Below, one piece after another: positions 34,371-45,586 of a stretch of DNA of 64,000 nt. Made by a program: the position numbers and the translations under genes. The DNA lies in contig NW_014577748.1 of the NCBI RefSeq assembly GCF_000485595.1, forward strand, positions 99,689 through 163,688, given 5' to 3'. Within the stretch, counting starts at the first letter, position 1, and every line of letters begins with the position of its first letter. Source of the DNA: Priapulus caudatus. Its lineage: Eukaryota; Priapulida; Priapulimorpha; Priapulimorphida; Priapulidae. The notes below the pieces were generated by a model. That model did not search any database. It was not told the origin of the DNA and saw nothing but the letters and a program-made list of their open reading frames with translations.

Positions 34371-34724
34371 GTAGGTCTGTGCCTACCCTCGACGTAGTAC
34401 ATCATGCATGCGCAGATCGGTCTCCGGTGCCTGCTTATCGCTGTGAGTCACACAACTGATACAACACGTACTCGACGAATGGGGTTAGCCGCTAGAAACA
34501 GTTGTCGCTGGAGGGCAGCACATCTGCAGAGGTGAAGATTATCCGCGTATCCATATGCACACCCGGGATAAAGTGGGGAAAGTGGGTGTTTATTCTTTTG
34601 TCTGTGCTGAGGAGTTATGTAATATGTTTATTGAGATTCATGTATGTATGTAGGTACATGTATGACCTGCAGAAGAGCCCCTACAGTCGTACACCACCTA
34701 TATTCGCGCTGACAATATATATGC

Positions 34725-34905
34725 GTGCGTGGGTGTGCACGTCCACGTGTATGCGTGCGTGCGTGCGTGTGCACGTACAAGTGCGTGCGTGCGTGCGTGC
34801 GTGCGTGTGTGCGTGCGTGCGTGCGTGTGTGCGTGCGTGCGTATGCACGTACAGGTGCGTGCATGCGTGCGTATGTACGTGCGTGCGTGCGTGTGCACGT
34901 ACAAC
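34725..34905. repeat. GTGCGTGC minisatellite
   Basis: It has the same CGTGCGTG/GCACGTAC(A/G) texture as 12200-12855 and 49223-50400. It is open in several frames on both strands without being coding. Confidence 0.85.
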
Positions 34906-35044
34906 TATGTTGTTATATATACAACGATAATAATGTAACAGTAATATAACGGTTTCACAATATAAATGTGTATTTGTAGCTGATATAAAACAGACATGTG
35001 GTTCAGTTGGGTACCATAAAGTATATTAATATGTGCACATTATA

Positions 35045-35200
35045 CTTACTGAAGGACAATCAGTTTCTAAGCCATTTTGAATCGCTCGTATATGCGGTGG
35101 CAACTCAACCACAATATGTTCTTCAGTATTTTTTGCTCTCACATGCTGGACCAACTTCGCTAACTGCCAGCTGTCACACAAATTTGGAACCTAAAAACAA
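35045..35200 (-). pseudogene. DUF7869-type exon, inverted copy
   Basis: The minus strand repeats the exon at about 24535-24680 of the first copy (EEHIVVELPPHIRAIQNG), with flanking intron also duplicated. Position within the unit is downstream of the DGMDQ core, as in the first copy. Confidence 0.6.
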
Positions 35201-35340
35201 TACAATTTAGTCGAAGCGTTGGGGTTAGCGCAAACAGTCACTTTTTCAATGTGAACTATCTTTTCGAAGTGCAATCGTATATGCAAATAATATTGGGCGA
35301 CATTCTATGTTCATCAATCCACCGACATAATATATAAATA

Positions 35341-35953
35341 CTCGTCTATACGAAGTTTTCTTATCCCGGGTTACACAGTCTCGGGTTAGCTTAACCCGAG
35401 TTAAGACTTGCGCAGCGTCTATACGAGCACCACCCGCTCAATGCTTGAGCGGTTCTGGTACGTAATTATCGCATTGTATGTACGCATCGATGTAAATATA
35501 CGCATTCACTATTGCCGCATATCGCAGGGTTAAGGAACTATATGCGCTATCTCTGGTGAACACCGTCTATACGACGCTATACCGAGACAGATCTTGCTTA
35601 AGACAAATGCTTATACCGCGATAAAAATCCTTCTATAGATGAGACTTTACACGAAGAAATTTGTCTTGGCTTAAGCATCTTATTACATCGTCCTCACGAA
35701 GAAATTTGTCTCGGCTTAAGCGTCTTATTACATCTTCTACACGAGAAAATTTGTCTCGGCTTAAGCGTCTATACGAGGTCATAACTCGGGTTAAGCTAAC
35801 CCGGGTTAGCTTAACCCGAGTTAAGACTCGTGTAGACGCGCGCGAAATCGTTAACTCGAGTTAAGCGGTAGTCGCATACCGCAGTCAACACCGCCTCCCG
35901 CTAGCTGCCGTTAGCTTAACTCGGGTCAAGACAAACTCCGTGTAGACGCGAGG
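35341..35953. mobile_element. Foldback MITE, inverted second copy
   Basis: This is nearly identical to 23775-24382 in reverse complement and occupies the same place after the DGMDQ-encoding piece. It was therefore duplicated together with its host sequence and is not an independent insertion. Confidence 0.75.
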
Positions 35954-36140
35954 CTTCTATATATTTCGTACCTGTCAAATGTGTGCCCAGTTTGTACAAA
36001 TTGCTGGTGACTTTATCATCTTGTGCAAAGTGTGGAATGTCCGTTTTTGATTGGTCCATTCCATCAATAATTAGACAGTTTTGATCTGAATCATTTTGCC
36101 TTGCGCTGCTCCTTGCTCGATGATAGTATTTTCTCATCCA
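35954..36140 (-). pseudogene. DUF7869-type core exon, inverted copy
   Basis: The minus frame reads RARSSARQNDSDQNCLIIDG then MDQSKTDIPHFAQDDK. It keeps the frame longer than the first copy, which shifts after DIPH. The family's first acidic motif (DGMDQ) is intact. The frame runs into the foldback MITE at 35953. Confidence 0.65.
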
Positions 36141-36884
36141 GCTAAATCAAATTGTTTACATTATGCATATATACCGATCACTAGATGCACACTTAGAATT
36201 CTTTTTTGCAGAATAATGCAATTGTATGCTGTACGTGTGTCACTGTTGCATATCAACAGATATTTACAATATAATAAATAATAATAATAATAGCAAATGG
36301 CCAGCGCGTAACGAGTTCTTTTGTTGTGAAACAAGTTTGGTATCTAAACGTTGCTTGTGCGTTCCGCTGCTGACGTACGTATATTATATGCGTGGATACG
36401 CTATTTTTAAACGTGCGTTCACGCAATACAAATAATATTAAGGCTAAAGATGAGGTAATCTAACTATAAATTGGCGCCCATTTCTTCTGCTGCTACAGAT
36501 GTTTATGTTTCGGTGTAAAGTTGGAGACTTCAAATTGCACAACGTGTAAATACGTTTTACAAAAATCAGGGTGAACATCATAAATATAGACAACTTGCAG
36601 AATTTATTCCAAAGAAGCTCTTTAATTTACAATTTGTTGCTGTCGAGTGAAATACAAAGTTAGGTAAATGTTTTTCATGCCAAGAAAATGCAGTTATAAA
36701 TCAAATATTGCATTTGACACCAGACTACTCCAACAAAACCAAAAATTCTGCGTAGTTCATGCACAAAGTGAAATTCTGAAACAATGCATGCCCCAAATAC
36801 ACTCCATGTACTATTAAGCTAGCAAGAAGTGGCCAGCCTATGATAACACTGCTATAATATAGTCAACAAAACGTGAACATTGCA

Positions 36885-37085
36885 AACTATTACGTTTTAT
36901 GAGGGCTGCATTATAGCAGCCCTAATAACAGCGCGCGACTGCTTATTTCCTGCTCAAACTCCGCGAATGTAAACTACGAACCGGTTTTAATGCGGGCTGC
37001 AATATAGCAGCCCTGATAACAGCGAGCTACTGCTAACTTTCGGCTCAAACTCCGCGTATGTAAACTACGAACCGGGTTTTATGAG
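36885..37085. repeat. ~90 bp repeat array, inverted copy
   Basis: Two units of the array at 28138-28320 in reverse complement, including GGGCTGCATTATAGCAGCCC. Confidence 0.8.
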
Positions 37086-37130
37086 TGGTGCTATATATAG
37101 CTGCCCTCATACCGACACACACATCCACAA

Positions 37131-37376
37131 TTACGAATGTTCTCTCAGGTTATCTTCATTTGCGTATCTTTTTTCAATTTCTGCCTGTGTTTGTTTTAAA
37201 AGACGGCATTTTGCCGATAGACAAAATCCCCAATATAAGACGGAATCCCGTGACACAAAATCTGTGTACGGTCTTCGGCTTCGTCCTGCACCCGCATACA
37301 TCCCCTTCCATGTAGTGGTGTAACTTCCTTCAAACCAGTGAACTTCCAGGGTTTCTTCACTTTGTTCCACCTTCAA
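37131..37376 (-). pseudogene. DUF7869-type C-terminal exon, inverted copy
   Basis: The minus frame reads EQSEETLEVHWFEGSYTTTW, VLYWGFCLSAK and QTQAEIEKRYANED. It continues about 24 residues further than the first copy because that one lost a base near 28015. The longer ending matches the family style. In this unit the C-terminal exon lies 5' of the core, so a single transcript could not give the normal protein. Confidence 0.65.
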
Positions 37377-37769
37377 AGTTATGTATACATTACTTTTACG
37401 GAAAAGTTATTTAGGTGTGTAACATTTTTAATAAAATAATGTAGGCATAAGTACACATCTGGTACGTCTGTTAGTGAGTATTTCCTATTCCAAGTTATGT
37501 GAGATAAACTGTGTTATAAAACGTACAGTTCTTTCCATTGTAGTGCACACAGCAGAGGGAACTACACAGCTGGACGTGACGGGCGTGTGATGGGTGCAAC
37601 CCGATGATTGGCACGCAGTGCCACGCTAACACAGGCATCGCCCCCACCCCCTCATCCAAAAAAGTACATCTACTGCATTTTCGAGCGAATCGCCGATCTC
37701 ACGTTCTGCCGCATCAATCTACTCGCGAATTGTCTTAATCGATAGCTAAGGGCTCGTTAACAAAAATAT

Positions 37770-38282
37770 ACATGAATCCTCTTAGATGCGATACGTCTAT
37801 CCCTAACAACTGTCTCTGCATTAAGTTGGGATTTTTCTTTGAGCATTGACGGCGTGTTTACATGCACATTACAGCGCCAACCTTGAGTCTCTTTTTTTCG
37901 TCTAAAAATAAGACATATTTAAGAAAACGTTAATGAAAATATATTATTAAAAAAATGCGTGGTGGCAACGAAGGGCTATAGCACTCGAGAGCTAATCTCA
38001 ATATAACATTAATAAAACATGTAGAATAAATGCCGGTAATTAATATAGTCAAGTACCTGGTACCAGGTACTGGTACCCCGTACTAGAGACACCTGGCCTC
38101 GATTATTTACCAATTACCAGCTGAACGTTGCCACTGGCATTGTCCTATTATAATTATACTGCTCTGTAGCGATAAATGCTGTCAATGATAACACTAACAG
38201 TTGTTTTTAGAATCTAGACTGCATGGAATACGCAAAAAAACTACTGCAAACCTCAAAGTCAAAATGAGCTAATAACTACTGT
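37770..38282. other. AT-rich interior of the TIR unit
   Basis: No duplicated counterpart near the first copy and no recognisable exon. Contains a GGTACC-rich spot at 38055-38085 (TACCTGGTACCAGGTACTGG). Confidence 0.4.
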
Positions 38283-38489
38283 TTATAAGCTATTTTCGAT
38301 ATTACACTTACTTAAAAGTGTGCTAGTATAGTCAGCCTCTCTGAGGTGATCGCTGCAGACTTTACAAAAGCATTTTAACTTGGTTATATCGCTATGATGA
38401 TACGATCGGCTATTCGTGATTCCTGTATCTTTCCAACTGACCGGTTGATTGCGCAATCGTTGTAACACCTCTAACTCCCGCTGCGCCAC
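38283..38489 (-). CDS. Candidate N-terminal exon with Cys-x-Cys-x2-Cys motif
   Basis: Starting just inside the right TIR, the minus strand runs AQRELEVLQRLRNQPVSW to KLKCFCKVCSDHLREADY. The latter has three close cysteines and a histidine that could bind zinc. A GTAAGT donor follows LLS near 38307, so it may be a first or second exon. It is the only piece of the TIR unit not duplicated elsewhere in the window. I do not recognise the family, and a chance open frame remains possible. Confidence 0.35.
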   Translation of the reverse strand: MAQRELEVLQRLRNQPVSWKDTGITNSRSYHHSDITKLKCFCKVCSDHLREADYTSTLLSKCNIENSL

Positions 38490-38663
38490 CTGCTGACAAA
38501 GCTAGCGGCTAACCCCATTGCAGAATTTCAGCTGACATCCCACCGCTGCTATACACCGCTGTACACACAAAGAAAAGGCTGAACACAGAGATTGACCAGG
38601 TAGTACTGCCAGGTGGCTGTACTAAGAAAGCAAGAAAGATAGCACATGGCACGTGTTGGTGGT

Positions 38664-39119
38664 ATAACATGTGTTTTGCCGGTGTTGCATGAATTAGTCA
38701 GCAAGCCTGGGCTGGGGGTTGTTTTGGTGGTGGTCTTTGTAGACGGAGCGTCGCGCATCGTTACATTTGGTGCAAGTGACAGTCAAAAACCTGGGTATTC
38801 CTTTGCGGATGCAGCGTAAGGTGCTACTATATCGATCTACGGAGCATACGCAAGGAAGATGGCGAAGGAAGAACAACGGAGAGCGAGACGCGGGGGAGAG
38901 AACGGTGGATCAAGGAAGATAGAGAAGGAAGAACGACAAAGAGCAATCGACAGAGACGAAGAATGGCGGAGAGCGAGACGGGAGGTACAGAGCGAGACGC
39001 GGGAGAGAAAACGGTGGATATGCACACGGCGTGAGAACTATGTGAGTAAGTCAACGTGAAGGAAAAAACGGCCGGTGTTTCATCTATGATACTGCGAGGG
39101 AAAGTCGAGTCTCGACCTA

Positions 39120-39180
<61 letters not shown>

Positions 39181-39757
39181 CAGAACAGAGAAGGCAAGGC
39201 TGACAGAGCAGAGACAGAGTACGTAAAAGTGTGACATCGTCAGGGATGTGTATTTTTATCTGTTTTTCTTTGTTATATGTACGCAGTATAATTATTTTTC
39301 ATAGTAGATGCTTGTGACCGTGACGGTCTTTGTGTGGAAAATCTTTTGCGTGAAACTTTATGTAGAAATTTGTGATCGTTATCTTAAAGTTGTCGTAACG
39401 GTTCGTTTACACTATATTGTCAGACTGCTAAACACATTCTTCAATTAGAGTTTGATATAGGCCTAAAACATTTTATCGAAAATATGAAATCCGTTATGCG
39501 TATTTTTGTTAGCTGTATGATTTGTAGAAGTGACAAAGGTTGTCAGGTCCACATCGGTGCTGTGTGTATTAATGGGATTAAGAGGTTTAAATGAGGATAT
39601 AATGGAGCACATGGCTGGACACGTGATTTCGGTAATGCGTGTCGGTACACGCATACGCCACGTACGTTACAGCATAAAAAGACGCAAGAGTGAGAGTAAT
39701 TGCAGCGATATCAAAATGTTTAGTGCCAAATGTGTTGAGTTTCTGACTTCTATGGTG
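38664..39757 (+). mobile_element. LTR retrotransposon fragment (LTR end, PBS, internal region)
   Basis: 38664-38765 is a shortened LTR ending CGTTACA, related to the LTR start at 51124. It is followed by TTTGGTGCAAGTGACAG, a primer-binding site. The internal part matches, inverted, the internal region of the tandem LTR element at 40281-41946, including the Arg/Glu-rich stretch and the block near 39490-39720. A (GA)n run of about 55 bp lies at 39122-39176. The fragment ends at about 39757 against the Academ-like TIR. It encodes only a low-complexity charged peptide. Confidence 0.6.
39122..39176. repeat. (GA)n microsatellite
   Basis: About 27 uninterrupted GA units. Confidence 0.95.
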
Positions 39758-39865
39758 ATTGAACTTTATCGTTACATAATTGCACGTAATTACGTAATTT
39801 GCATAAATTCAAACTAACCGCTGGACGCCATCTTCAAAATTGAACTTTTTAACCACTTGACCTAA

Positions 39866-40280
39866 TGTAACGTTGGAATGAGCGTTCATGTCGAAATGAT
39901 GAAGATATAAAGTCAAACTTGTTGTAGTAACCAGAATAAACTTTGTTAGCTTGTACACTGTAGCCACATCGCACAAAGAGACAAAGAACGCGCACACGCG
40001 CATACGCGCGTGTGCTCAGCTCGCTGCCCAGCACCCAAATCTCCAATCTCCCATTCTATTCCATCTCTCCCTATATATTCGCCCAAAACTCCCTACATCT
40101 TGAACGCACATGTCACCCGTTCTGTCTAGTTCCAACCGTTCCCCTCATTTCACACTGACTCTCGAAACTGCCTAACCTAACCACGTCCTGCCATGCTGTC
40201 TAGCTGGACTATGGCTAAAACAACTACCCGTCTAGCTCCACTGACTAATTCATGTAACGCGTATAAAATAGATGTTTACA
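39866..40280 (-). repeat. LTR 1 of the tandem element
   Basis: 415 bp, TGTAACGTTGG to ATGTTTACA. On the minus strand TATATAGGGAGAG near 40070 could serve as the TATA box. Confidence 0.85.
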
Positions 40281-41946
40281 TCATCTCCCTTTTCCCCAAA
40301 ACGATGACACCCTGTCATATCGCTTCAGCGTCCTCGCTGCTCTACACTTTAACGTGAGTCTAACCAATTCCAAAAAAAATATTACTACCCTAATATCGTC
40401 CTAACTCAACCCAACGAGAGAAACGTCTTTCTGTCCGATTAAATCACCCACAATCAATACACATAACAACAATCAAAATACAATAAGAGATCACATATGA
40501 AGCGTAGAAAACAAGTAACGATAAAAGTCTACCACAATAGAAATCAGAAACTCAACACATTTTTGCATGAACCCTTCTGATACCGCTGCAATTAATCTCA
40601 CTCTTGCGTATTTTTATGGCTGTAACGTACGTGGCGTATGCGTATACCGATACGCATTACCGGAAACCACGTATAAACTGGATTATATCATCAATAATCC
40701 CAGGCACACAGGCATTAATAAACACGCACTGATGTGGTACTTAATTAAACACTTCCACACATCATACGGCCAACAAAATCATCATATATCATCATCATTA
40801 CATCATACATCATATACAGCCAACAAAAATACGCAAAAACTGATTTCATATTTTCGATGAAATGTTTTTGGCCTATAATCAAACTCTGATTGAAGAATTG
40901 TGTTTAGGGCGGTCTGACAATATAGTGGAAACGTCGTCACTGGTTAGCACAATTCAAGAAACGATCACAAATCTCTAAACAAACTTCACAACAAAGATTT
41001 TCCACCACACGACAAAAAAAACGGTTAGAAGCATATATCATGAAGAAAATACCGCGTTCATAAAACAACCATAAACACTACATACATACATACTACATAC
41101 ATACATACATACATCATCATACATACATACATACATACATACATACATACATACATACATACATACATACATACATACATACATACATACAATGTCACAT
41201 GTAAGCTTGTGAAACAATTAACTGTGTCGGCGTTCCTTATTCAAAGTTTTATTCCGGCTCCGCAAGTATATACCCATCGACATAACATAACATGCACCTT
41301 TTGAACTAAAACAGGTATCAGGATAAAAAAACGTATGGTGCATGCTTGCATGGTGTATACAGGAAAACCCCTCGAGTATTTACGTTTATAACTAACGTTT
41401 TCACTTTAATTACGAAAGAAATGCCGACACAAGATTGATTCACATACCATTTTAAGTATTTCCGTCTCGTTCATCTCTTGCGTTCTTGTCCTTTGTGTAA
41501 CTGCATCTTTCTCTTCCTTCGTCGGAATCTATTCTTCTTTCACGTCCTCCTCCTCTCCGCTGATAACCTTGCCGACGCGGCGGGCCGCAACGGTCCTCTC
41601 CACGATTTCCAGCCGATCCTCGTCGCCATCGTCATCGTCGCTAGCCAGTCTGCTCCCCGTCATTCTTCCTCTACATCTTCCTTGATCCACCGTTCTCTCT
41701 CCCGCTTCTCGCTCTCGATCCGTCGTTCTTCCTTCTCCCATCTTCCTTCTCCAGTTATCTTCCGTGGCTCCGTGGCTCGGAATCGTCTGTAGTATATTAA
41801 TTCCTCTTTCTTTCTTCCAGCTTCTTCCTCCTTCGTTCTCCGTCATTCTTTCCTTTGTTTCGTTGCTGGCCCCGTAGATCGATATGAAGTAACTGCGTTG
41901 TGGTCCGCAAAGGATACCCAGGTTTTGGACTGTCGACGCACCAAAA
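40281..41946 (-). repeat. Internal region 1 of the tandem element
   Basis: It holds a polypurine tract next to LTR 1, a (CATA)n array at about 41085-41190, and a low-complexity Arg/Glu/Asp-rich minus frame (41846-41529). I found no retroviral-type domain. 40570-41045 matches 39290-39720 in inverted orientation. Confidence 0.7.
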
Positions 41947-42368
41947 TGTAACGTTGGAATGAGGCTTCATGTCGAAATGATGAAGATATAAAGTCAAACT
42001 GTTGTAGTAACCGGAATAAACTTGTGTAGCTTGTGACACTGTAGCCACATCGCACAAAGAGACAAAAGAACGCGCACACGCGCATACGCGCGTGTGCTCA
42101 GCTCGCCTGCCCAGCACCCGAATCTCCAATCTCCCATTCTATTCCATCTCTCCCTATATATTCGCCCACAAACTCCCTACATTTTGAACGCACATGTCTA
42201 CCCGTTCTGTCTAGTTCCAACCGTTTCCCTCATTTCACAACTGACTCTCGAAACTGCCTTAACCTAACCACGTCCTGCCATGCTGTCTAGCGTGACTATG
42301 GCTAAAACAACGACGCGTCTAGCTCCACTGACTAATTCATGTAACGCGTTATAAAATAGATGTTTACA
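41947..42368 (-). repeat. LTR 2 (shared middle LTR)
   Basis: 422 bp. It differs from LTRs 1 and 3 mostly by single-base insertions, for example in the first 30 bp and near 42105. Confidence 0.85.
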
Positions 42369-43298
42369 TCATCTCCCTTTTCCCCAAAACGATGCACACC
42401 CTGTCATCGCTTCAGGCGTCCTCGCTGCTCTACACTTTAACGTGAGTCTAACCAATTCCAAAAAAAATTCACTACCCTAATATCGTCCTAACTCAACCCA
42501 ACGAGAGAAACGTCTTTCTGTCCGAATTCACCCACTAATCATATACACATAACAACAATCAAAATACAATAAGAGATTCACATGAGAAGCGTAGAAAACA
42601 AGTTAACGTATAAAAGTCTACCACAATAGAAATCAGAAACTCAACACAATTTGGCATGAACATTCTGATATCGCTGCAATTAATCTCACTCTTGCGTATT
42701 TTTATGGCTGTAACGTACGTGGCGTATGCGTATACCGATACGCATTACCGAAACCACGTTATAACTGGATTATATCATCATAATCCCAGGCACACAGGCA
42801 TTAATAAACACGGCACTGATGTGGTACTTAAACACTTCCACACATCATACGGCCAACAAAATCATCATATATCATCCATCATACATCATACATCATATAC
42901 AGCCAACAAAAATACGCAAAACTGATTTCATATTTTCGATGAAATGTTTTTGGGCCTATAATCAAACTCTGATTGAAGAATGTGTTTAGCGGTCTGACAA
43001 TATAGTGGAAACGTACCGTCACTGGTTAGCACAATTCAAGAAAACGATCACAAATCTCTAAACAAAGTTTCACAACAAAGATTTTCCACACACACAAAAA
43101 AACGGTTAAAGATGCATATATCATGAAGAAAAATACCGCGTTCATAAACAAACCATAACCATACATACATACATACATACATACATACATACATACATCA
43201 TACTAATACATACTAACATACATACATACATACATACATACATACATACATTACATATCATACATACATACATACATACATTACATAGCATACATACA

Positions 43299-43329
<31 letters not shown>

Positions 43330-44144
43330 CATACAATCAGTACATACATAATACATACATACAACATACATACATACATATATATATCATACAATGTCAC
43401 ATGTAAGCTTGTGAAACAATTAACTGTGTCGCGTTCCTTATTCAAAGTTTTATTCCGGCTCCGAAGTATATTACCATCGACATAACATAACATGCATCTT
43501 TTGAACTAAAAACAGGTATCAGGATAAAAAAAACATATGTGCATGCTTGCATGGTGTATACAGGAAAACCCCTCGAGTATTTACGTTTATAACTAACGTT
43601 TCACTTTAATGCATGAAGAATCTCGACACAAGATTGATTCACATACCCATTTTAAGTATTTCCGTCTCGTTCATACTCTTGCGTTCTTGTTCCTTTCGTG
43701 TAACTGCATCCTTCTCTCCTCTCGGAATCTATTCTGTTCACGTCGTCCTCCTCTCCGCTGATAACCTTGCGACGCGCGGCCGCCAACGGTCCTCCTCCAC
43801 GATTTCCAGCCCGATCCTCGTCGCCATCGTCATCGTCGCTAGCCCAGTCTGGCTCCCCGTCATTCTTCCTCTACATCTTCCTGATCCACCGTTTCTCCTC
43901 GCCTTCTCGCTCTCGATCCGTCGTTCTTCCTTCTCCCATCTTCCTTCTCCAGTTATCTTCCGTGGCTCCGTGGCTCGTGAATCGTTTGTAGTATATTAAT
44001 TCCTCTTCTTTCTTCCAGCTTCTTCCTCCTTCGTTCTCCGTCATTCTTCCTTTGTTTCGTTGCTGGCCCGTAGATCGATATGAAGTAACTTGCGTTGTGT
44101 CCGCAAAAGGATACCCAGGTTTTGGACTGTCGACGGCACCAAAA
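42369..44144 (-). repeat. Internal region 2 of the tandem element
   Basis: A second copy of internal region 1 with a longer and more interrupted (CATA)n array (43155-43390). Differences are mainly short indels, and no frame is conserved between the two copies beyond short runs. Confidence 0.7.
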
Positions 44145-44559
44145 TGTAACGTTGGAATGAGCGTTCATGTCGAAATGATGAAGATATAAAGTCCAAAACT
44201 TTTGTAGTAACCGGAATAAACTTTGTTATTGTACACTGTAGCCAATCCGCCACAAAGAGACAAAGAACGCGCACACGCGCATACGCGCGTGTGCTCAGCT
44301 CGCTGCCCAGCACCCGAATCTCCAATCTCCCATTCTATTCCATCTCTCCCTATATATTCGCCCAAAACTCCCTACATCTTGAACGCACATGTCACCCGTT
44401 CTGTCTAGTTCCAACCGTTCCCCTCATTTCACACTGACTCTCGAAACTGCCTAACCTAACCACGTCCTGCCATGCTGTCTAGCTGGACTATGGCTAAAAC
44501 AACTACCCGTCTAGCTCCACTGACTAATTCATGTAACGCGTATAAAATAGACGTTTACA
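44145..44559 (-). repeat. LTR 3 of the tandem element
   Basis: 415 bp. The tail matches LTR 1 closely except GACG for GATG near the end. It is followed by the CTAA duplication. Confidence 0.85.
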
Positions 44560-44738
44560 CTAAATGATGTGTAATACATCTTTTATAGGAGTTTTAGGTG
44601 CTTATAATCAATTTCTGACGTTATTTTCCCGATTCAATATCAAGGTCAGAATCTAAAGGTCAAGTCAAGGTCAAATTTTACCTTTCAGCAATGAGCAATG
44701 AATGGAAATTCAATGATCGAAATGATAGGTGGAGTAGG

Positions 44739-45466
44739 TGTAACGTTATGTTTTACGTTACTGTGTTAAGTTAATGAACATAGAATGTATGTGAAGCCGA
44801 AATACATAGATGAGAATAGAAGTCAGATGTTTACCATGACTAGATGTGCTTTCTTTTTATATTAGATCTGCAAGTACACTGTCGCGGACGTGCCTGTTAT
44901 ACACCCGGTTGCTGAGCGGAGTCCTCCTCGAGTCTGCCCGTGCTCCAGCTTTTATAGTCACAGGCACGCCCGCGGCGCATGCGTCACGCATGCGCCGTAG
45001 ACTCTGACGCATGCGTCGTACACACTCGCGAAGGCGTTGTATACGCCTTGCGCATGCGCCTTTCATATTCGCGTAGGCGTCGTACACGACTCGCGCCCGT
45101 GCTATCGACATTCGCGTAGGCGTTGTACTCGCCTCTGGGTTCTTGGTGGAAGAGCTAATTGAATCTGATCTAACGGCGTTGATAAGTGATTGTTCTCCAT
45201 CGATAGGACTAATTGAGTCACTACAGATGTTGCTCTCTAATCTGTTTCTAAGTGACCTCTAATGGGTAAGACGCGGATGCGGCGCTCCTAAGTGACCTCT
45301 AATGGGCAAGGCGCGGATGCGGCGCTCCTGATGCTCTTTAATCTATTTCTAAGTGACTCCTAATGGGCAAGACGCGGATGCAGCTACTGCTAATTAGCCA
45401 TAACCGTTGCTATCTTCGCGTGACATTTAACAGAGTCGTAGCGGCTAGTGATATCTAGCCGCTACA
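44739..45466. repeat. Probable solo LTR related to 3718-4510
   Basis: 728 bp from TGTAACGTTATG to GCCGCTACA. It shares with 3718-4510 the blocks GTCGCGG(A/T)CGTGCCTG and GGCACGCCCGCGGCGCATGC. Flanks TAGG (44735-44738) and TAGA (45467-45470) differ by one base, consistent with an aged 4 bp duplication. It sits in the 5' untranslated part of the Academ-like element. Three short repeats of CTCCTAAGTGACCTCTAATG-type sequence lie near 45245-45365. Confidence 0.6.
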
Positions 45467-45586
45467 TAGAGACGTTGCCATGCGTTGTCATGGTGTGCAT
45501 GAGTTAGCTGCAGCTGAGGCACAGTATCATAATATATTCGTTGTTATGATGAATTCAGGAAAATCCCTGTGCATGCTGACTAGATC

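Larger units (their letters stand above)
34479..38517 (-). mobile_element. TIR-bounded unit with re-ordered DUF7869 gene pieces
   Basis: The left end TGGGGTTAGCCGCTAG and the exactly inverted CTAGCGGCTAACCCCA at the right end are 16 bp terminal inverted repeats about 4.04 kb apart. The flanking octamers TCGACGAA and TTGCAGAA agree at 5 of 8 positions, which hints at a decayed 8 bp duplication. Inside, on the minus strand, are an N-terminal exon candidate, the DUF7869 C-terminal exon, the DGMDQ core and another exon, in an order different from the copy at 22227-28075. A minisatellite lies at 34725-34905. Confidence 0.55.
39866..44559 (-). mobile_element. Tandem LTR-internal-LTR-internal-LTR element, CTAA duplication
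   Basis: Three LTRs of about 415-422 bp (39866-40280, 41947-42368, 44145-44559) enclose two similar internal regions of 1.67 and 1.78 kb. All LTRs run TGTAACG...TTTACA on the + strand. On the minus strand TTTTGGTGCCGTCGACAG follows the LTR (primer-binding site), and GGGGAAAAGGGAGATGA precedes the next LTR (polypurine tract). The element is therefore minus-oriented. CTAA flanks both ends (39862-39865, 44560-44563) inside the TIR of an Academ-like transposon. No gag or pol is encoded; it is a non-autonomous (LARD/TRIM-like) element. Confidence 0.8.

Noticed and set aside
40567-40860. 97-codon + frame in the tandem LTR element
   Set aside because: The element is minus-oriented, and the second internal copy does not keep this frame. 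It is probably non-coding.
43142-43493. Met/Tyr/Val/Cys repeat peptides
   Set aside because: Products of the CATA microsatellite.
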